Counted from the first letter of the stretch, positions 1 to 9,510 are shown. The stretch is DNA of 34,305 nucleotides from Spirochaetia bacterium (GCA_009929055.1 SABI01000003.1:1-34305), one strand, 5' to 3'. Notes: a model not told the origin generated them from the sequence alone. Numbers and translations: made by a program.

Positions 1-994
1 TATCAAAATCGCCAGCATCAACATAGATTTTTACATCATTGAGGATAACAGAGAACGTAGTTGGTGGATCTGTATGAGTTCTCACCTCGGTTGGAATCAA
101 TTTATTATTTGCTGAAATTAATACAGATGAAAGATAGTTCACAAGGTCTGAAAGTTTAGCCTCTTTTCCTGTGTCTTGTAATAAAGGAGCCATGGTTTCG
201 TACCCACTACGTATTAACCCATATTGTCCAGAAATGTATTTTACTTCTTCTGGTGTTACTGTCCCACTATTATCTGTATCAATAACATTGAAGTACATAT
301 TAAATAAAGGTATCACAATATCAATTATTTCTTGTTCTGTTGGACCTTCACCACCTTCTCTACTACTCATACGTCTCATTGCACTACGATTGAGCATATC
401 TTCTAATAAATCAGTAAGAGCTGAGGTAACATCGATATCACCAACACCACTTACCTTTTTCACAAATTCAATAGCAACTCGAGCTTCTTCAACAAGTTCT
501 TCTTTTTGTTGATCTGTTGGCTCTGGTGGTAGAGCATCTTTTTTCTTTTTAAGATCCGCTAACAATATTGCTGCTGCAAGGTCTCCTTTTGTTTTAATTT
601 CTAAGGCTCCATCTTCGAGACCAAGCTCGTCCTCTAAATCATTCATTTTACCTTGCAACCCAGATGGGATTTTATCTTCTTCAACATCGCCACCAAGAAG
701 TGCTTTAGCAGCTTCTGTCTCCCCATCTGATTCTAGAATCTTCTTTACAGATTCTCTGACAGCTTCAACTTCTTCAGGAGAAGCTTCTACATCTTCATTA
801 GAAGTTCCCCCTAAAGTATCACCTAGGGCATTAATATTCTTTGTGGGAACTGACACAATTTCTCCATCAATTAAGACGTTTGTTGAAGTACCTCCCATAA
901 AGTTGCTTATTTGTTGAAATATATCGCCTTCACATGAAACAAAAGCAAATATGATTATTAGCGACATAACTAGTAACATACCTTTCTTTTTCAT
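1..994 (-). CDS. Putative lipoprotein with an EF-hand loop; 3' end truncated by the window edge
   Basis: My own reverse-strand translation from ATG at 994 (SD AAGGAGGAG) gives MKKKGMLLVMSLIIIFAFVSCEGDIFQQISNFMGG..., open to position 1. Lipobox-like FVSC. EF-hand loop DTDNSGTVTPEE. The track lists only the antisense ORF 171..512 here. Confidence 0.8.
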   Translation of the reverse strand, partial: MKKKGMLLVMSLIIIFAFVSCEGDIFQQISNFMGGTSTNVLIDGEIVSVPTKNINALGDTLGGTSNEDVEASPEEVEAVRESVKKILESDGETEAAKALLGGDVEEDKIPSGLQGKMNDLEDELGLEDGALEIKTKGDLAAAILLADLKKKKDALPPEPTDQQKEELVEEARVAIEFVKKVSGVGDIDVTSALTDLLEDMLNRSAMRRMSSREGGEGPTEQEIIDIVIPLFNMYFNVIDTDNSGTVTPEEVKYISGQYGLIRSGYETMAPLLQDTGKEAKLSDLVNYLSSVLISANNKLIPTEVRTHTDPPTTFSVILNDVKIYVDAGDFD

Positions 995-1176
995 AGATTC
1001 TCCTCCTTAATATGTATCCTTTACATATCTCGTATCTCTATATTAACACATAGTCTATCAATCGACTACATTTTTTCAACTTATGTCATATTATATGACA
1101 CAAAATTAAACTCTCTATTTGTAATAACAATTAGAAGTACTAAAACGATACAATATTTTTTATATAAGATGTTTGC

Positions 1177-1205
1177 TTGACTCTTATCGTTTGATATAGT
1201 ATTTA
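1177..1205 (+). promoter_or_regulatory. Candidate sigma70-type promoter TTGACT-N17-TATTTA for the DUF454-fur pair
   Basis: -35 at 1177-1182, -10 at 1200-1205, 17-bp spacer, ATG at 1233. Confidence 0.45.
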
Positions 1206-1208
1206 AAC

Positions 1209-1223
1209 TAGTAATGATTATCA
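1209..1223. promoter_or_regulatory. Fur-box-like 7-1-7 element
   Basis: TAGTAAT-G-ATTATCA matches 12/14 positions of the Bacillus-type Fur consensus TGATAAT-N-ATTATCA. It sits just downstream of the candidate -10 and upstream of a Fur-family gene. Confidence 0.45.
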
Positions 1224-1232
1224 ATTAATATT

Positions 1233-1664
1233 ATGAAAAAAGAACAAAGAGAAAAGAAAACAATAAAATATCTCATTCTTTCAAGCATTGCTTTTACTTC
1301 CCTCTTTCTTGGACTTATAGGTATTTTCCTTCCAGTATTGCCAACTACTCCGTTTGTGATCCTCGCTGCAGGATTGTTTTCAGTAAGTGACCCCTCTCGC
1401 GCAAAGAAATTAGAGCAAAGTAAAATATTTGGCTCTTACTTACGCCATTGGAGGACTCGACAAGGAATCCCTCTAAAAACGAAGATGAGGGCAATTATCT
1501 TTTTATGGATTGGGCTCCTTATTTCAATGTGGCTAGTAAAACAAACATTAGTGAGTATAATATTAGCTACAATTGGTTTGATTGTTACTGTTCACTTAAT
1601 TCTTATTAAAACAGACAAGGAGGCGCAGAGTGAGGTTCTCAAAGCAACGTCAACTCATCCTTGA
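1233..1664 (+). CDS. DUF454 (YbaN-like) inner-membrane protein
   Basis: 143 aa; GIFLPVLPTTPFVILAAGLFS core motif of DUF454 plus hydrophobic segments. Confidence 0.8.
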   Translation: MKKEQREKKTIKYLILSSIAFTSLFLGLIGIFLPVLPTTPFVILAAGLFSVSDPSRAKKLEQSKIFGSYLRHWRTRQGIPLKTKMRAIIFLWIGLLISMWLVKQTLVSIILATIGLIVTVHLILIKTDKEAQSEVLKATSTHP

Positions 1665-2019
1665 TACACTTAAAATTTTCCCAGTTCACCCTACTGCAGA
1701 GCAACTCTATGAGAAGGTGAGAATAGAGATGCCCTCTATCTCACTTGGAACAGTATATAGAAACTTAGCACTATTAGTTGAACAGAAAGAAATTCGTCGT
1801 TTTGATTCTCCAGGAGAAACAAGTGTTCGTTACGATGGGAGAAATGATGATCACTCTCACTTAGTGTGTACTTCATGTAACAAAGTATTTGATGTAGATA
1901 GTGAAACATTCAAAGAACTAGATGACACCCTTACCCACCTTACCGGCTTTATAGTAAAACAGCACGATATTGTGTTAAAGGGTGTATGCAAAGAGTGTAG
2001 TGAGAAGACTAATCTTTGA
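1630..2019 (+). CDS. Fur-family transcriptional regulator (Fur/PerR type)
   Basis: GTG start overlapping the DUF454 gene; RQLILDTL..HPTAEQLYEKVR winged helix, DDHSHLVCTSCNKV and CKEC structural-zinc cysteines. Confidence 0.85.
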   Translation: MRFSKQRQLILDTLKIFPVHPTAEQLYEKVRIEMPSISLGTVYRNLALLVEQKEIRRFDSPGETSVRYDGRNDDHSHLVCTSCNKVFDVDSETFKELDDTLTHLTGFIVKQHDIVLKGVCKECSEKTNL

Positions 2020-3946
2020 AGAATAAGTTCTTAATTACCTCAATATTCAACTTTTCATGCTCTTTATGACCATACATCTGTTCAACTCGTTCACTATAGT
2101 ATTCAATCACTTTATAACGAACTAACTTCATTGTTGAGTTTACTAACTTGTCTGCCTCACTAAATGGTTTTTCAATAATAGCAAAGGTAGAAGGCATCCA
2201 TTGACCTGGAATACTTAATTTACTCCCCTCTTCATATTCTTTAAGAAGTTCAAGTATTTTCTTGTATGCTTCTTGGGGAGTTTTAATATTCTCTTCTTTT
2301 AAAAGTGTGGAAACTTTATCTTCTTGTAAGGTAACAAGGGCTGCTGTATAAGGAGAGTGATCGTTATACACAAGGAGTTGATTGACAATATCACAGGTGT
2401 TAATAATTGCTTCTTCAACTTCTTCAGGAGAATATTTCTCCCCATCTTTAGCAATAAGAAGGGCTTTAGCTCTTCCTGTAACTACTAAAAATCCATCTTG
2501 ATCATAATAACCTAGGTCTCCAGTAAATAGCCACGTTTCTCCATCAACGACTTTCAAAACTTCATCTGAGGCATCTTTGTTCTTAAAATACCCCTTCATG
2601 ACGTTTTCACCCTTTATGACGATTTCACCTCTTTCGCCTGTTTTAGCTTCTTCTGTTTCACTTTTCATAATCTTACAGGTAACAGTAGGGGCTACTCGAC
2701 CACTAGTGCCAAACTTGTAGCTTGATGGACTATTACTACTAATAATAGGGGCAGCCTCAGTTAATCCATACCCTTGGTATACAGGGACTCCGATAGCGGC
2801 AAAGAAGTGTTGTTGTCTCGCTTCTAACAGAGCTCCCCCTCCTACACAGTATTGAATGTTGCTACCAAAGACTTTTCTTAATTTAGGAAAAATCAGAAGG
2901 GAAGCTAATGTGTAAGGAAAGAATGTTTTCACCTTTACCCACGTACTTGTTGGATGAAAGCCATCCCCATTACGGGCAATTCCAGCTTCTAATCCTTTAG
3001 TGAAGATTCCATTAAGAAATTTTCCTTTTGCTAATATTCCTTGACTCATCTTCTTCATGAAATTTCCACTAATGGAAGGAACTGTCATTAAGAAAGTAGG
3101 ATTCACTTCTACTAAATTCTTGGGAAAATTTCTAATAATTGCTGAGTTAGATCCTCTCGCATCAACAAAGTGGAGGGTAATCCCTCGAAGCATCGAGGTA
3201 TAAATTCCAACAGTATGGGCAAAGGAGTGGTCAACTGGGAGCACTATAAGTGTTTCAAACACATTTTCAGGAATATTAAAAAGCTCAACAGCGTCATGGG
3301 AGTTAGCCCAATAGTTTAAGTGAGTGAGCATTATCCCTTTAGGATTCCCTGTTGTTCCAGAAGTATAACAGATATTAATCGTATCATTTTCTTCTATAGT
3401 AGCTTCAATAGAAGAGACGATATCTTTCTTTTTCTCTATGGCTTTCTTTCCTGTTTCAATTAAAAGAGACCAAGCAATATACTCCACTCCCTCTTTCCAC
3501 TTATATTTTTTTGCATATGAGACGAGTTTTTCATCAATTTCATCTAAGTAATAGAGGACTGGCTTATCTCCTTCCATGAGAAGAAAAGCTTTTACAATAT
3601 TATCGAGGGTATTACTACTAGCTATGATTCCAACAGCTTCACTATGGGTGAGTCTAAATGCAATTTCTTCTGGGGTGAGTTTGATAGAGAGGGGAACTGA
3701 AATCGACTTATGTTTAATCACTCCCATTTCTGCAATAATCCACTCTGGTCTCCCTTCTGCAAGAAGGCCAAATGTACTTTGACTTTTTATCGCCTTACTT
3801 GCTAAAGCTGCACACACATAATCACTTTGTTCGTCTACTGCCGTATACGAATACTCAATCCACTGCCCGTCACCTTTTTTGGTTGCATATGCTCTGTTAG
3901 GGAATTTTTGGGATGCTTGGTGAAGCATGCTCACTATTGTTCGCAT
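2009..3946 (-). CDS. Long-chain fatty-acid-CoA ligase / AMP-binding protein
   Basis: ICYTSGTTGNPKGIMLTH P-loop, YGLTEAAP, LFTGDLGYYDQDGFLVVTGRAKALLIAKDGEKYSPEEVE. An SD (AGGAGAG) supports the start at 3946 over the track start 3961. Confidence 0.9.
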   Translation of the reverse strand: MRTIVSMLHQASQKFPNRAYATKKGDGQWIEYSYTAVDEQSDYVCAALASKAIKSQSTFGLLAEGRPEWIIAEMGVIKHKSISVPLSIKLTPEEIAFRLTHSEAVGIIASSNTLDNIVKAFLLMEGDKPVLYYLDEIDEKLVSYAKKYKWKEGVEYIAWSLLIETGKKAIEKKKDIVSSIEATIEENDTINICYTSGTTGNPKGIMLTHLNYWANSHDAVELFNIPENVFETLIVLPVDHSFAHTVGIYTSMLRGITLHFVDARGSNSAIIRNFPKNLVEVNPTFLMTVPSISGNFMKKMSQGILAKGKFLNGIFTKGLEAGIARNGDGFHPTSTWVKVKTFFPYTLASLLIFPKLRKVFGSNIQYCVGGGALLEARQQHFFAAIGVPVYQGYGLTEAAPIISSNSPSSYKFGTSGRVAPTVTCKIMKSETEEAKTGERGEIVIKGENVMKGYFKNKDASDEVLKVVDGETWLFTGDLGYYDQDGFLVVTGRAKALLIAKDGEKYSPEEVEEAIINTCDIVNQLLVYNDHSPYTAALVTLQEDKVSTLLKEENIKTPQEAYKKILELLKEYEEGSKLSIPGQWMPSTFAIIEKPFSEADKLVNSTMKLVRYKVIEYYSERVEQMYGHKEHEKLNIEVIKNLFFKD

Positions 3947-4061
3947 AGATACTCTCCTCATATTACTCGCTTAATATTGGTTTATCATAACACAAAAAAC
4001 CCCTCTGTCAAAATTAAAAAGATAGTCAAGTGAGGTTTTGGATAAGAAAAGGTCAATTATA

Positions 4062-4808
4062 CTACATTGCCCCGATTGGGGGATTTTTTGCGTCAATAGT
4101 GACAGAAAAATCGAATAAATTACCATCATATACTGCATAATTTATTGCAATTGGTTCATCTTGCTCTCCCATCGCAATACTTTTCATCCAAAGATGAGCA
4201 GTATTAAGTCTTGTAGCAAGCAACGCACAGGTCTCATTGTCTGGAATTACTGCAGAAAATGAGCGATGAATTGTCTTGATGGAACAATTAGTTGATTTTT
4301 CATATGTATCAAGGAAAGAACTGTTTCTTAAAAATGATCGGTTTATCTGTTTTGAGAGAGAAGTTGGTAAAAAGATATTCATCACAGCATAAGGGACATT
4401 TCCAACATATCGTACTAAATGTAAACGAGTAATGGTCTCTCCACTATCGAGCGGAACCTTAAACTGAGGGAGCATAGTTTGTACAAGCTCACTCTCCTTA
4501 CTATATTCTGTATCACTAAGTATTTGATTTAATATCTCATTATTAGTTTCAACACCATCTTGGCTAATGAGACCATTATAATACTCATTATATTGTTTTA
4601 CTTGGCAAACAAACGTCCCTTTACCCCTAGACCTACGTATTAATCCTGATTGAACGAGTTCATCAAGTGCTCGTCTTATTGTTATTCTACTTACTTTATA
4701 CTGGCTACATAATTCAAGTTCTGCTGGAATCATGATATTTTCAGGCCAAATACCTGATAATATTTTATTTTGTAATTCCATCAGAACTGCTTGGTATTTA
4801 AGTTGCAT
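4062..4808 (-). CDS. GntR-family transcriptional regulator with UTRA domain
   Basis: N-terminal wHTH (MIPAELELCSQYKVSRITIRRALDELVQSGLIRRSRGKGTFV) followed by a UTRA-like ligand-binding region. Confidence 0.88.
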   Translation of the reverse strand: MQLKYQAVLMELQNKILSGIWPENIMIPAELELCSQYKVSRITIRRALDELVQSGLIRRSRGKGTFVCQVKQYNEYYNGLISQDGVETNNEILNQILSDTEYSKESELVQTMLPQFKVPLDSGETITRLHLVRYVGNVPYAVMNIFLPTSLSKQINRSFLRNSSFLDTYEKSTNCSIKTIHRSFSAVIPDNETCALLATRLNTAHLWMKSIAMGEQDEPIAINYAVYDGNLFDFSVTIDAKNPPIGAM

Positions 4809-4950
4809 CAGGATTATCCCCTATTAGTAGGCTAAATTGATATAAAAAATAGATAAAAACATCTCATTATTTCAAAAATAGAATAATACACATAGCTATT
4901 TTCTAAAACCAAAAGAAAAAAGAAAGGCGTAAAGCAATAAAACATAGGAT

Positions 4951-4989
4951 AAAAAAAACTATGATATAACATATTCTATCATATCATAG
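4951..4989 (-). terminator. Rho-independent terminator of the UxaE-like gene
   Basis: Minus strand: CTATGATAT-N13-ATATCATAG (9-bp perfect stem) followed by a T8 run, just downstream of the stop at 5040. Confidence 0.75.
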
Positions 4990-5039
4990 CAAAATAAGTA
5001 CATAGTTTTTTTAAACTCATTTCAAATTAGTGTAATATA

Positions 5040-6524
5040 TTACCCCTTTATGTTTCTGTAGAGCTGATACAGGTGTCTCTTAATATGTCCAAACAGAAGA
5101 TCACTATACTGATCTTCATATACACTCCATAAATCATATAAACGATCTTTGAACATAAACGATCCATCTTCATTTTTCTTATTAAGGATAGGACCATAGG
5201 TAATATGAATTAATTGTCTACTATCGTTGTGTTCAAATAATTTTACTAATTCCTGGTCACTAAGAGTTGAAATATCTGGTATTCGAGTAATATCTGTTGA
5301 AACATGGTAATACTGAGTTACTTCATCAAAAGCTGAGAGGGCAAATGTGTGAAGCTCTCTATAAAAAGAAGGGTCTCTTAAAGCAACTAAACGCATTGCT
5401 TCAAGGTAGTTTGTCCCTGCAGTTTTCACATGGAACTTCCCTTTTGTAATTCTTCCAAATATTTCAAATACTTTAAATTTATCACTACCAGAGTGGAGAG
5501 ATAATTTATATCCAAAGTGTGTTGCAATAGCTTGGTGGATAATGAGCTCTTTTTCAAACTGAGCAACATCTCCAATATAATCGACCCCTTTTTGGAATTC
5601 ACCACAGAAACGAGGTGCTAAAGTAGCAAATTCAACTCCTCTCTTGGTTAATTCATTAGCAATAAAGAAGTGCTCATCGGGAGTTGTAGCAGTACTTGTT
5701 TCATCAATACTGATTTCTAAATCAGCATCATAAGTGCCATCTTTAAAATATGTTTCATAAATAGAAGTAGCAAAATCAAGTACATCTTTATAGGTCATCA
5801 CCATTCTCTTAAAAGAAATTTCATCAAAATGGACAGAGACTCCATTAGCAACTTCAAAACTCTTATTCATATACTCTTTTTCAAGAGCTGCATCACACAC
5901 ATATGAGGATTGTAATTTTTCCTCACTCATTGATTCAAATTCATTGTGCATATGTTCGCTACAATCGAGTGTTATCATGGTGAAACCAAGCTCTAGTGCC
6001 ATCTTTACTTCTTCATATTTCTTTAAGTGATCCCCATCAGCTCCATATCCTTTTTTAAACCCTTCTTGAAAAACAGCAAAAGTTGCAGCATCAAGAACAT
6101 CTCTATAAGTTCTATTGGTTAAAAAAAGTTCTCTAATTGATTGTTGAGCAAGTATAGGAAAGGCATCAAATTCTTTAAACACTCTAATATGACCAGGACT
6201 AGCTATTCCGAGACGATCTCCAACTCCTATTGTCCTCTCTTTTTTAAGGACTCTTCTAGGGGCTGTAAATGGAAATACTTTTTTAAGAACATCAGCATTA
6301 GCTGCATTCAATTCACCAATAACCACCTGTTTCCCATCAATGGCAGTTTGTTCTCCCTCTAGGCCAACAGATGGACCAACACTTACTAAGACTTTTTTCT
6401 TCTTGTCTTTAGCAATAAAGAGAGTTGTCCCTTTCGATGTATGAATCGAGAGGGGATATACCCCATACAAGAGAGGGTCAACTTTTGCATGTAACAATGG
6501 AATGAAATCTTTAAAACTTTTCAT
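5040..6524 (-). CDS. uxaE: UxaE-like tagaturonate/fructuronate epimerase family protein
   Basis: 494 aa; pattern resembles the UxaE family (LDCSEHMHNEFESM, LEISIDETSTATTPDEHFFIANEL, LSLHSGSDKFKVFEIFGR...FHVKTAGTNYLEAMR). Confidence 0.7.
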   Translation of the reverse strand: MKSFKDFIPLLHAKVDPLLYGVYPLSIHTSKGTTLFIAKDKKKKVLVSVGPSVGLEGEQTAIDGKQVVIGELNAANADVLKKVFPFTAPRRVLKKERTIGVGDRLGIASPGHIRVFKEFDAFPILAQQSIRELFLTNRTYRDVLDAATFAVFQEGFKKGYGADGDHLKKYEEVKMALELGFTMITLDCSEHMHNEFESMSEEKLQSSYVCDAALEKEYMNKSFEVANGVSVHFDEISFKRMVMTYKDVLDFATSIYETYFKDGTYDADLEISIDETSTATTPDEHFFIANELTKRGVEFATLAPRFCGEFQKGVDYIGDVAQFEKELIIHQAIATHFGYKLSLHSGSDKFKVFEIFGRITKGKFHVKTAGTNYLEAMRLVALRDPSFYRELHTFALSAFDEVTQYYHVSTDITRIPDISTLSDQELVKLFEHNDSRQLIHITYGPILNKKNEDGSFMFKDRLYDLWSVYEDQYSDLLFGHIKRHLYQLYRNIKG

Positions 6525-6647
6525 GCTACTTTCCTTTTACGTATTTTTTTTATAAAAAAGAGTTTCAAGTGGTAGAATAGGACAATTTTGTATATTTCTC
6601 ACACAAGCCCCTTTTTATCAGACAATGTTTATGCTTATATAGTACAT

Positions 6648-7547
6648 ATGACTCTCAAACAATTCAATCGAATAATTGAGTTACGTACTAAAATTATTAG
6701 TATGGGGACTTTTCTTAGTGGAACTATCTACTCTTTAGTACTTTTGAATGAATTTTCATATACTCGTTTCTTTTTAATGATGACAGCAGTTCTTTGTGTT
6801 GATATGGGTACTACTGGATTTAACTCCTATTTTGATTTTAAAAATGGTACCGATAAGGCCTCTTTAAATTATGAAAAAGATAAAGTCCTTGTTCACGAAG
6901 GAGTATCTCCCCTCCTTGCTTTATTAATTTCATTATCCCTTTTCATGATGGCAGGAGTACTTGGATTAATATTAGGATACTTAACTCATTTTTATCTTAT
7001 TATCGTAGGTGCTCTATGTATGGCAGTTGGGTTTATCTATACAGGAGGGCCCTACCCAATTAGTAGAACTCCATTTGGAGAACTCTTTGCTGGGGGCTTT
7101 CTGGGGCCAGTTCTCTTTCTTATTAGTTTCTATGTACAATCTCTTACACTCACCTGGATGAGTGTCATTGTCTCATTTCCTCTTCTGTTACTTGTTGGGA
7201 TGATACTCACCATCAACAACACATGTGATAAAGAGAGTGATCTAGAAGCTGGACGAAAAACTCTTTCTATAGTGTTATCAGAAAAAGCTAATAACAAACT
7301 TATTTTTATTGAATTCTATGGGGCATATATATATGCAATAGTGTTGGGCTTTAGTCCAATACTACCTATCTATGTCTCTTTTACCCTCTCTGTTGCCCTT
7401 CTTTTTGGTCATAGAGAGTTTAGAAAGATGAAAGAAGAGGGATTCTCTCTTCATACTAAGGGGACTTCTATTGGGCATGTTTCAAAGCTTTTCTTATTCT
7501 ATGTAATAGCCTTTTGTGTAGGAATTATCCTTTCTCTTCTTTTTTAG
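6648..7547 (+). CDS. UbiA-superfamily prenyltransferase, MenA-like
   Basis: Two Asp-rich motifs, NSYFDFKNGTD and NNTCDKESDLEAGRKTL, plus multiple TM segments. ATG at 6648 preferred over the TTG at 6588. Confidence 0.82.
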   Translation: MTLKQFNRIIELRTKIISMGTFLSGTIYSLVLLNEFSYTRFFLMMTAVLCVDMGTTGFNSYFDFKNGTDKASLNYEKDKVLVHEGVSPLLALLISLSLFMMAGVLGLILGYLTHFYLIIVGALCMAVGFIYTGGPYPISRTPFGELFAGGFLGPVLFLISFYVQSLTLTWMSVIVSFPLLLLVGMILTINNTCDKESDLEAGRKTLSIVLSEKANNKLIFIEFYGAYIYAIVLGFSPILPIYVSFTLSVALLFGHREFRKMKEEGFSLHTKGTSIGHVSKLFLFYVIAFCVGIILSLLF

Positions 7548-8130
7548 AACTTTTACATGAACAGATATACCAAGATGAATTTCCCCCCACATTCACTTTA
7601 GTGATTGTGGGAAAGAATGAATTAAGTTCTTCATCAACAACCTCGATGAATGAAAAATAATCCCCTTTTTCTAATGTTTCAAGGATATCTGTGATGAGGG
7701 TTCTTCTCTTATTATAATCATGAATTACTACATAAGAAGTAGCTACTCGACTTAGCTCTTTATACAAAGCGAGTCTCATCTCTTTTTTCATCCCATGAGC
7801 AACAAAAGAGGCAAATACGATATCAAATTGTTTGTTATCATAAGGGATTTTTCCTGTAGCATCTCCAACTTCATAAGTAATGTTGTGCTTCTTCGTTTTC
7901 TTCTTAGCTACTTCAATCATCTTAACTGAAGAATCTATCCCTGTTACTTCACAGCCTATTTTGGCTAAGGTTGCACATAGGGCGCCAGTACCACAACCCA
8001 CATCTAGAATTTTTGATTCTTTAGTGAGTTCGATATAGTGGGAAAATAAAGAGATCATCTTTGTAAAGTTTTTTACTTGAGAAGTGTAAAACCATCCATA
8101 TACCCAAGCTATACTATCAAACACATTCAT
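7525..8130 (-). CDS. Class I SAM-dependent methyltransferase (UbiE-like)
   Basis: ILDVGCGTGALCATLAKIGCEVTGIDSS motif I and following Rossmann motifs. Confidence 0.85.
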   Translation of the reverse strand: MNVFDSIAWVYGWFYTSQVKNFTKMISLFSHYIELTKESKILDVGCGTGALCATLAKIGCEVTGIDSSVKMIEVAKKKTKKHNITYEVGDATGKIPYDNKQFDIVFASFVAHGMKKEMRLALYKELSRVATSYVVIHDYNKRRTLITDILETLEKGDYFSFIEVVDEELNSFFPTITKVNVGGNSSWYICSCKSSKKEEKG

Positions 8131-8183
8131 ACACTTCTCCTCTTACCTCACAGTATACAGATGAATTATATAAGTAAAGCAAA

Positions 8184-8212
8184 TTGCTTATTTTTACAAT
8201 TATTAATACTAT
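8184..8212 (+). promoter_or_regulatory. Candidate promoter TTGCTT-N17-TACTAT upstream of the antiporter
   Basis: -35 at 8184-8189, -10 at 8207-8212. The -35 forms half of the 13-bp palindrome AAGCAAATTGCTT (8177-8189). Confidence 0.55.
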
Positions 8213-8238
8213 GAGACCAGTCTATTAAGGAGCCCCTC

Positions 8239-9441
8239 ATGGCAATCAACCTTGCAGAAATTATTATATTGTGTCTTGTAGCCGATTACGTGTGTAAAAA
8301 GTTTAACATCCCAGGTCTTGTTGGTATGCTGATCATTGGAATACTCCTTGGTCCTTCCTTTATGAATCTATTACACAACGAAACAATGGTAGTAGCATCT
8401 GACCTTCGTCTTATTGCCTTAATAATCATTCTCCTAAGAGCTGGGTTAGAATTAAAGAAAGAAACATTACATAAAGTAGGATATAGAGCCCTTCTTCTCT
8501 CTTTCTTTCCAGCCTTTATTGAAGCCTTTGTCATCACTCTTTTAGGGCCATCTCTATTGGGGCTAACTCGACTTGAATCAGCTATCTTAGGATCTATCCT
8601 TGCAGCCGTTTCTCCTGCTGTAGTAGTCCCTATGATGGTAAAATTCCAAAAAGAGAAAAGGGGAACAGAGAAAGGAATTCCTACTCTCTTACTCGCAGCT
8701 TCAAGTATTGATGATGTTGTCGTTATTGTGGGCTATAGCATCCTCTTAGGAATCTATACTGGAGGGAAGGTCAATGTAGCCTATGCAATAGTGAGTGTCC
8801 CACTCTCTATTATTATAGGAGCTCTCTTTGGTCTGTTAGTTGGATTTATCCTCTATCACTTTTTTGATCGTTACAATCCAAGGGCAACAAAAAAAGCCCT
8901 CTCTGTAATAGGAATTTCTATTATAAGTGTCCAACTCGGCTCTTTTGTTGAATCCTTCCATATCCCTTATGCAGCCCTTATAGCTGTTATGGCTCTTGGG
9001 TTCATCTTAGTGGAAAAGAGAGAAAAAAGTGCTCATGAGATTTCAAGAAAATTAGAAAAAATTTGGGTGTTTGCTGAAATAATACTCTTTTCATTAGTTG
9101 GAGCAAGTGTTGATGTGAGAGTTGCTCTTCAAGCTGGATTAATGGGAGGCTTCTTAATTATTCTAGGTCTTATTGGTCGCTCTATTGGAACTTGGAGCTG
9201 TTTAATCAAATCAAAATTCACCTATAAAGAGAGACTCTTTATTGTAATTTCATACCTCCCTAAAGCTACTGTTCAAGCAGCTATAGGAGCTGGCCCCCTC
9301 ATTGCTATGAAGAGTAATAATATGGATAGTGGTCCTGGTGAAATCATCCTTGCAGTAGCAGTCCTTTCTATTATTATCACAGCAGCTCCAGGAGCATACT
9401 TTATTAACAAAGCTGCTTCTTTATTGGAAGTAGAGAAATAA
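8239..9441 (+). CDS. Cation:proton antiporter (Na+/H+ exchanger family)
   Basis: About 11-12 TM segments, ILAAVSPAVVVPMM, acidic pair in LLAASSIDDVVVIVGYS; SD AAGGAG. Confidence 0.85.
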   Translation: MAINLAEIIILCLVADYVCKKFNIPGLVGMLIIGILLGPSFMNLLHNETMVVASDLRLIALIIILLRAGLELKKETLHKVGYRALLLSFFPAFIEAFVITLLGPSLLGLTRLESAILGSILAAVSPAVVVPMMVKFQKEKRGTEKGIPTLLLAASSIDDVVVIVGYSILLGIYTGGKVNVAYAIVSVPLSIIIGALFGLLVGFILYHFFDRYNPRATKKALSVIGISIISVQLGSFVESFHIPYAALIAVMALGFILVEKREKSAHEISRKLEKIWVFAEIILFSLVGASVDVRVALQAGLMGGFLIILGLIGRSIGTWSCLIKSKFTYKERLFIVISYLPKATVQAAIGAGPLIAMKSNNMDSGPGEIILAVAVLSIIITAAPGAYFINKAASLLEVEK

Positions 9442-9510
9442 AACAGGCAATTTTCCCCTACTTTTTTTAGTGTTGAGAATTTATAATTTATTTTGTACTA
9501 TTATAATCAA

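Noticed and set aside
171-512. Plus-strand 113-aa ORF in the track
   Set aside because: Antisense to a well-formed lipoprotein frame on the minus strand with SD and signal peptide.
3576-4033. Plus-strand ORFs 3576..3782 and 3827..4033
   Set aside because: Antisense to the acyl-CoA ligase; no RBS or recognisable protein features.
8286-8537. Minus-strand ORF inside the antiporter
   Set aside because: Antisense to conserved TM segments; shadow ORF.
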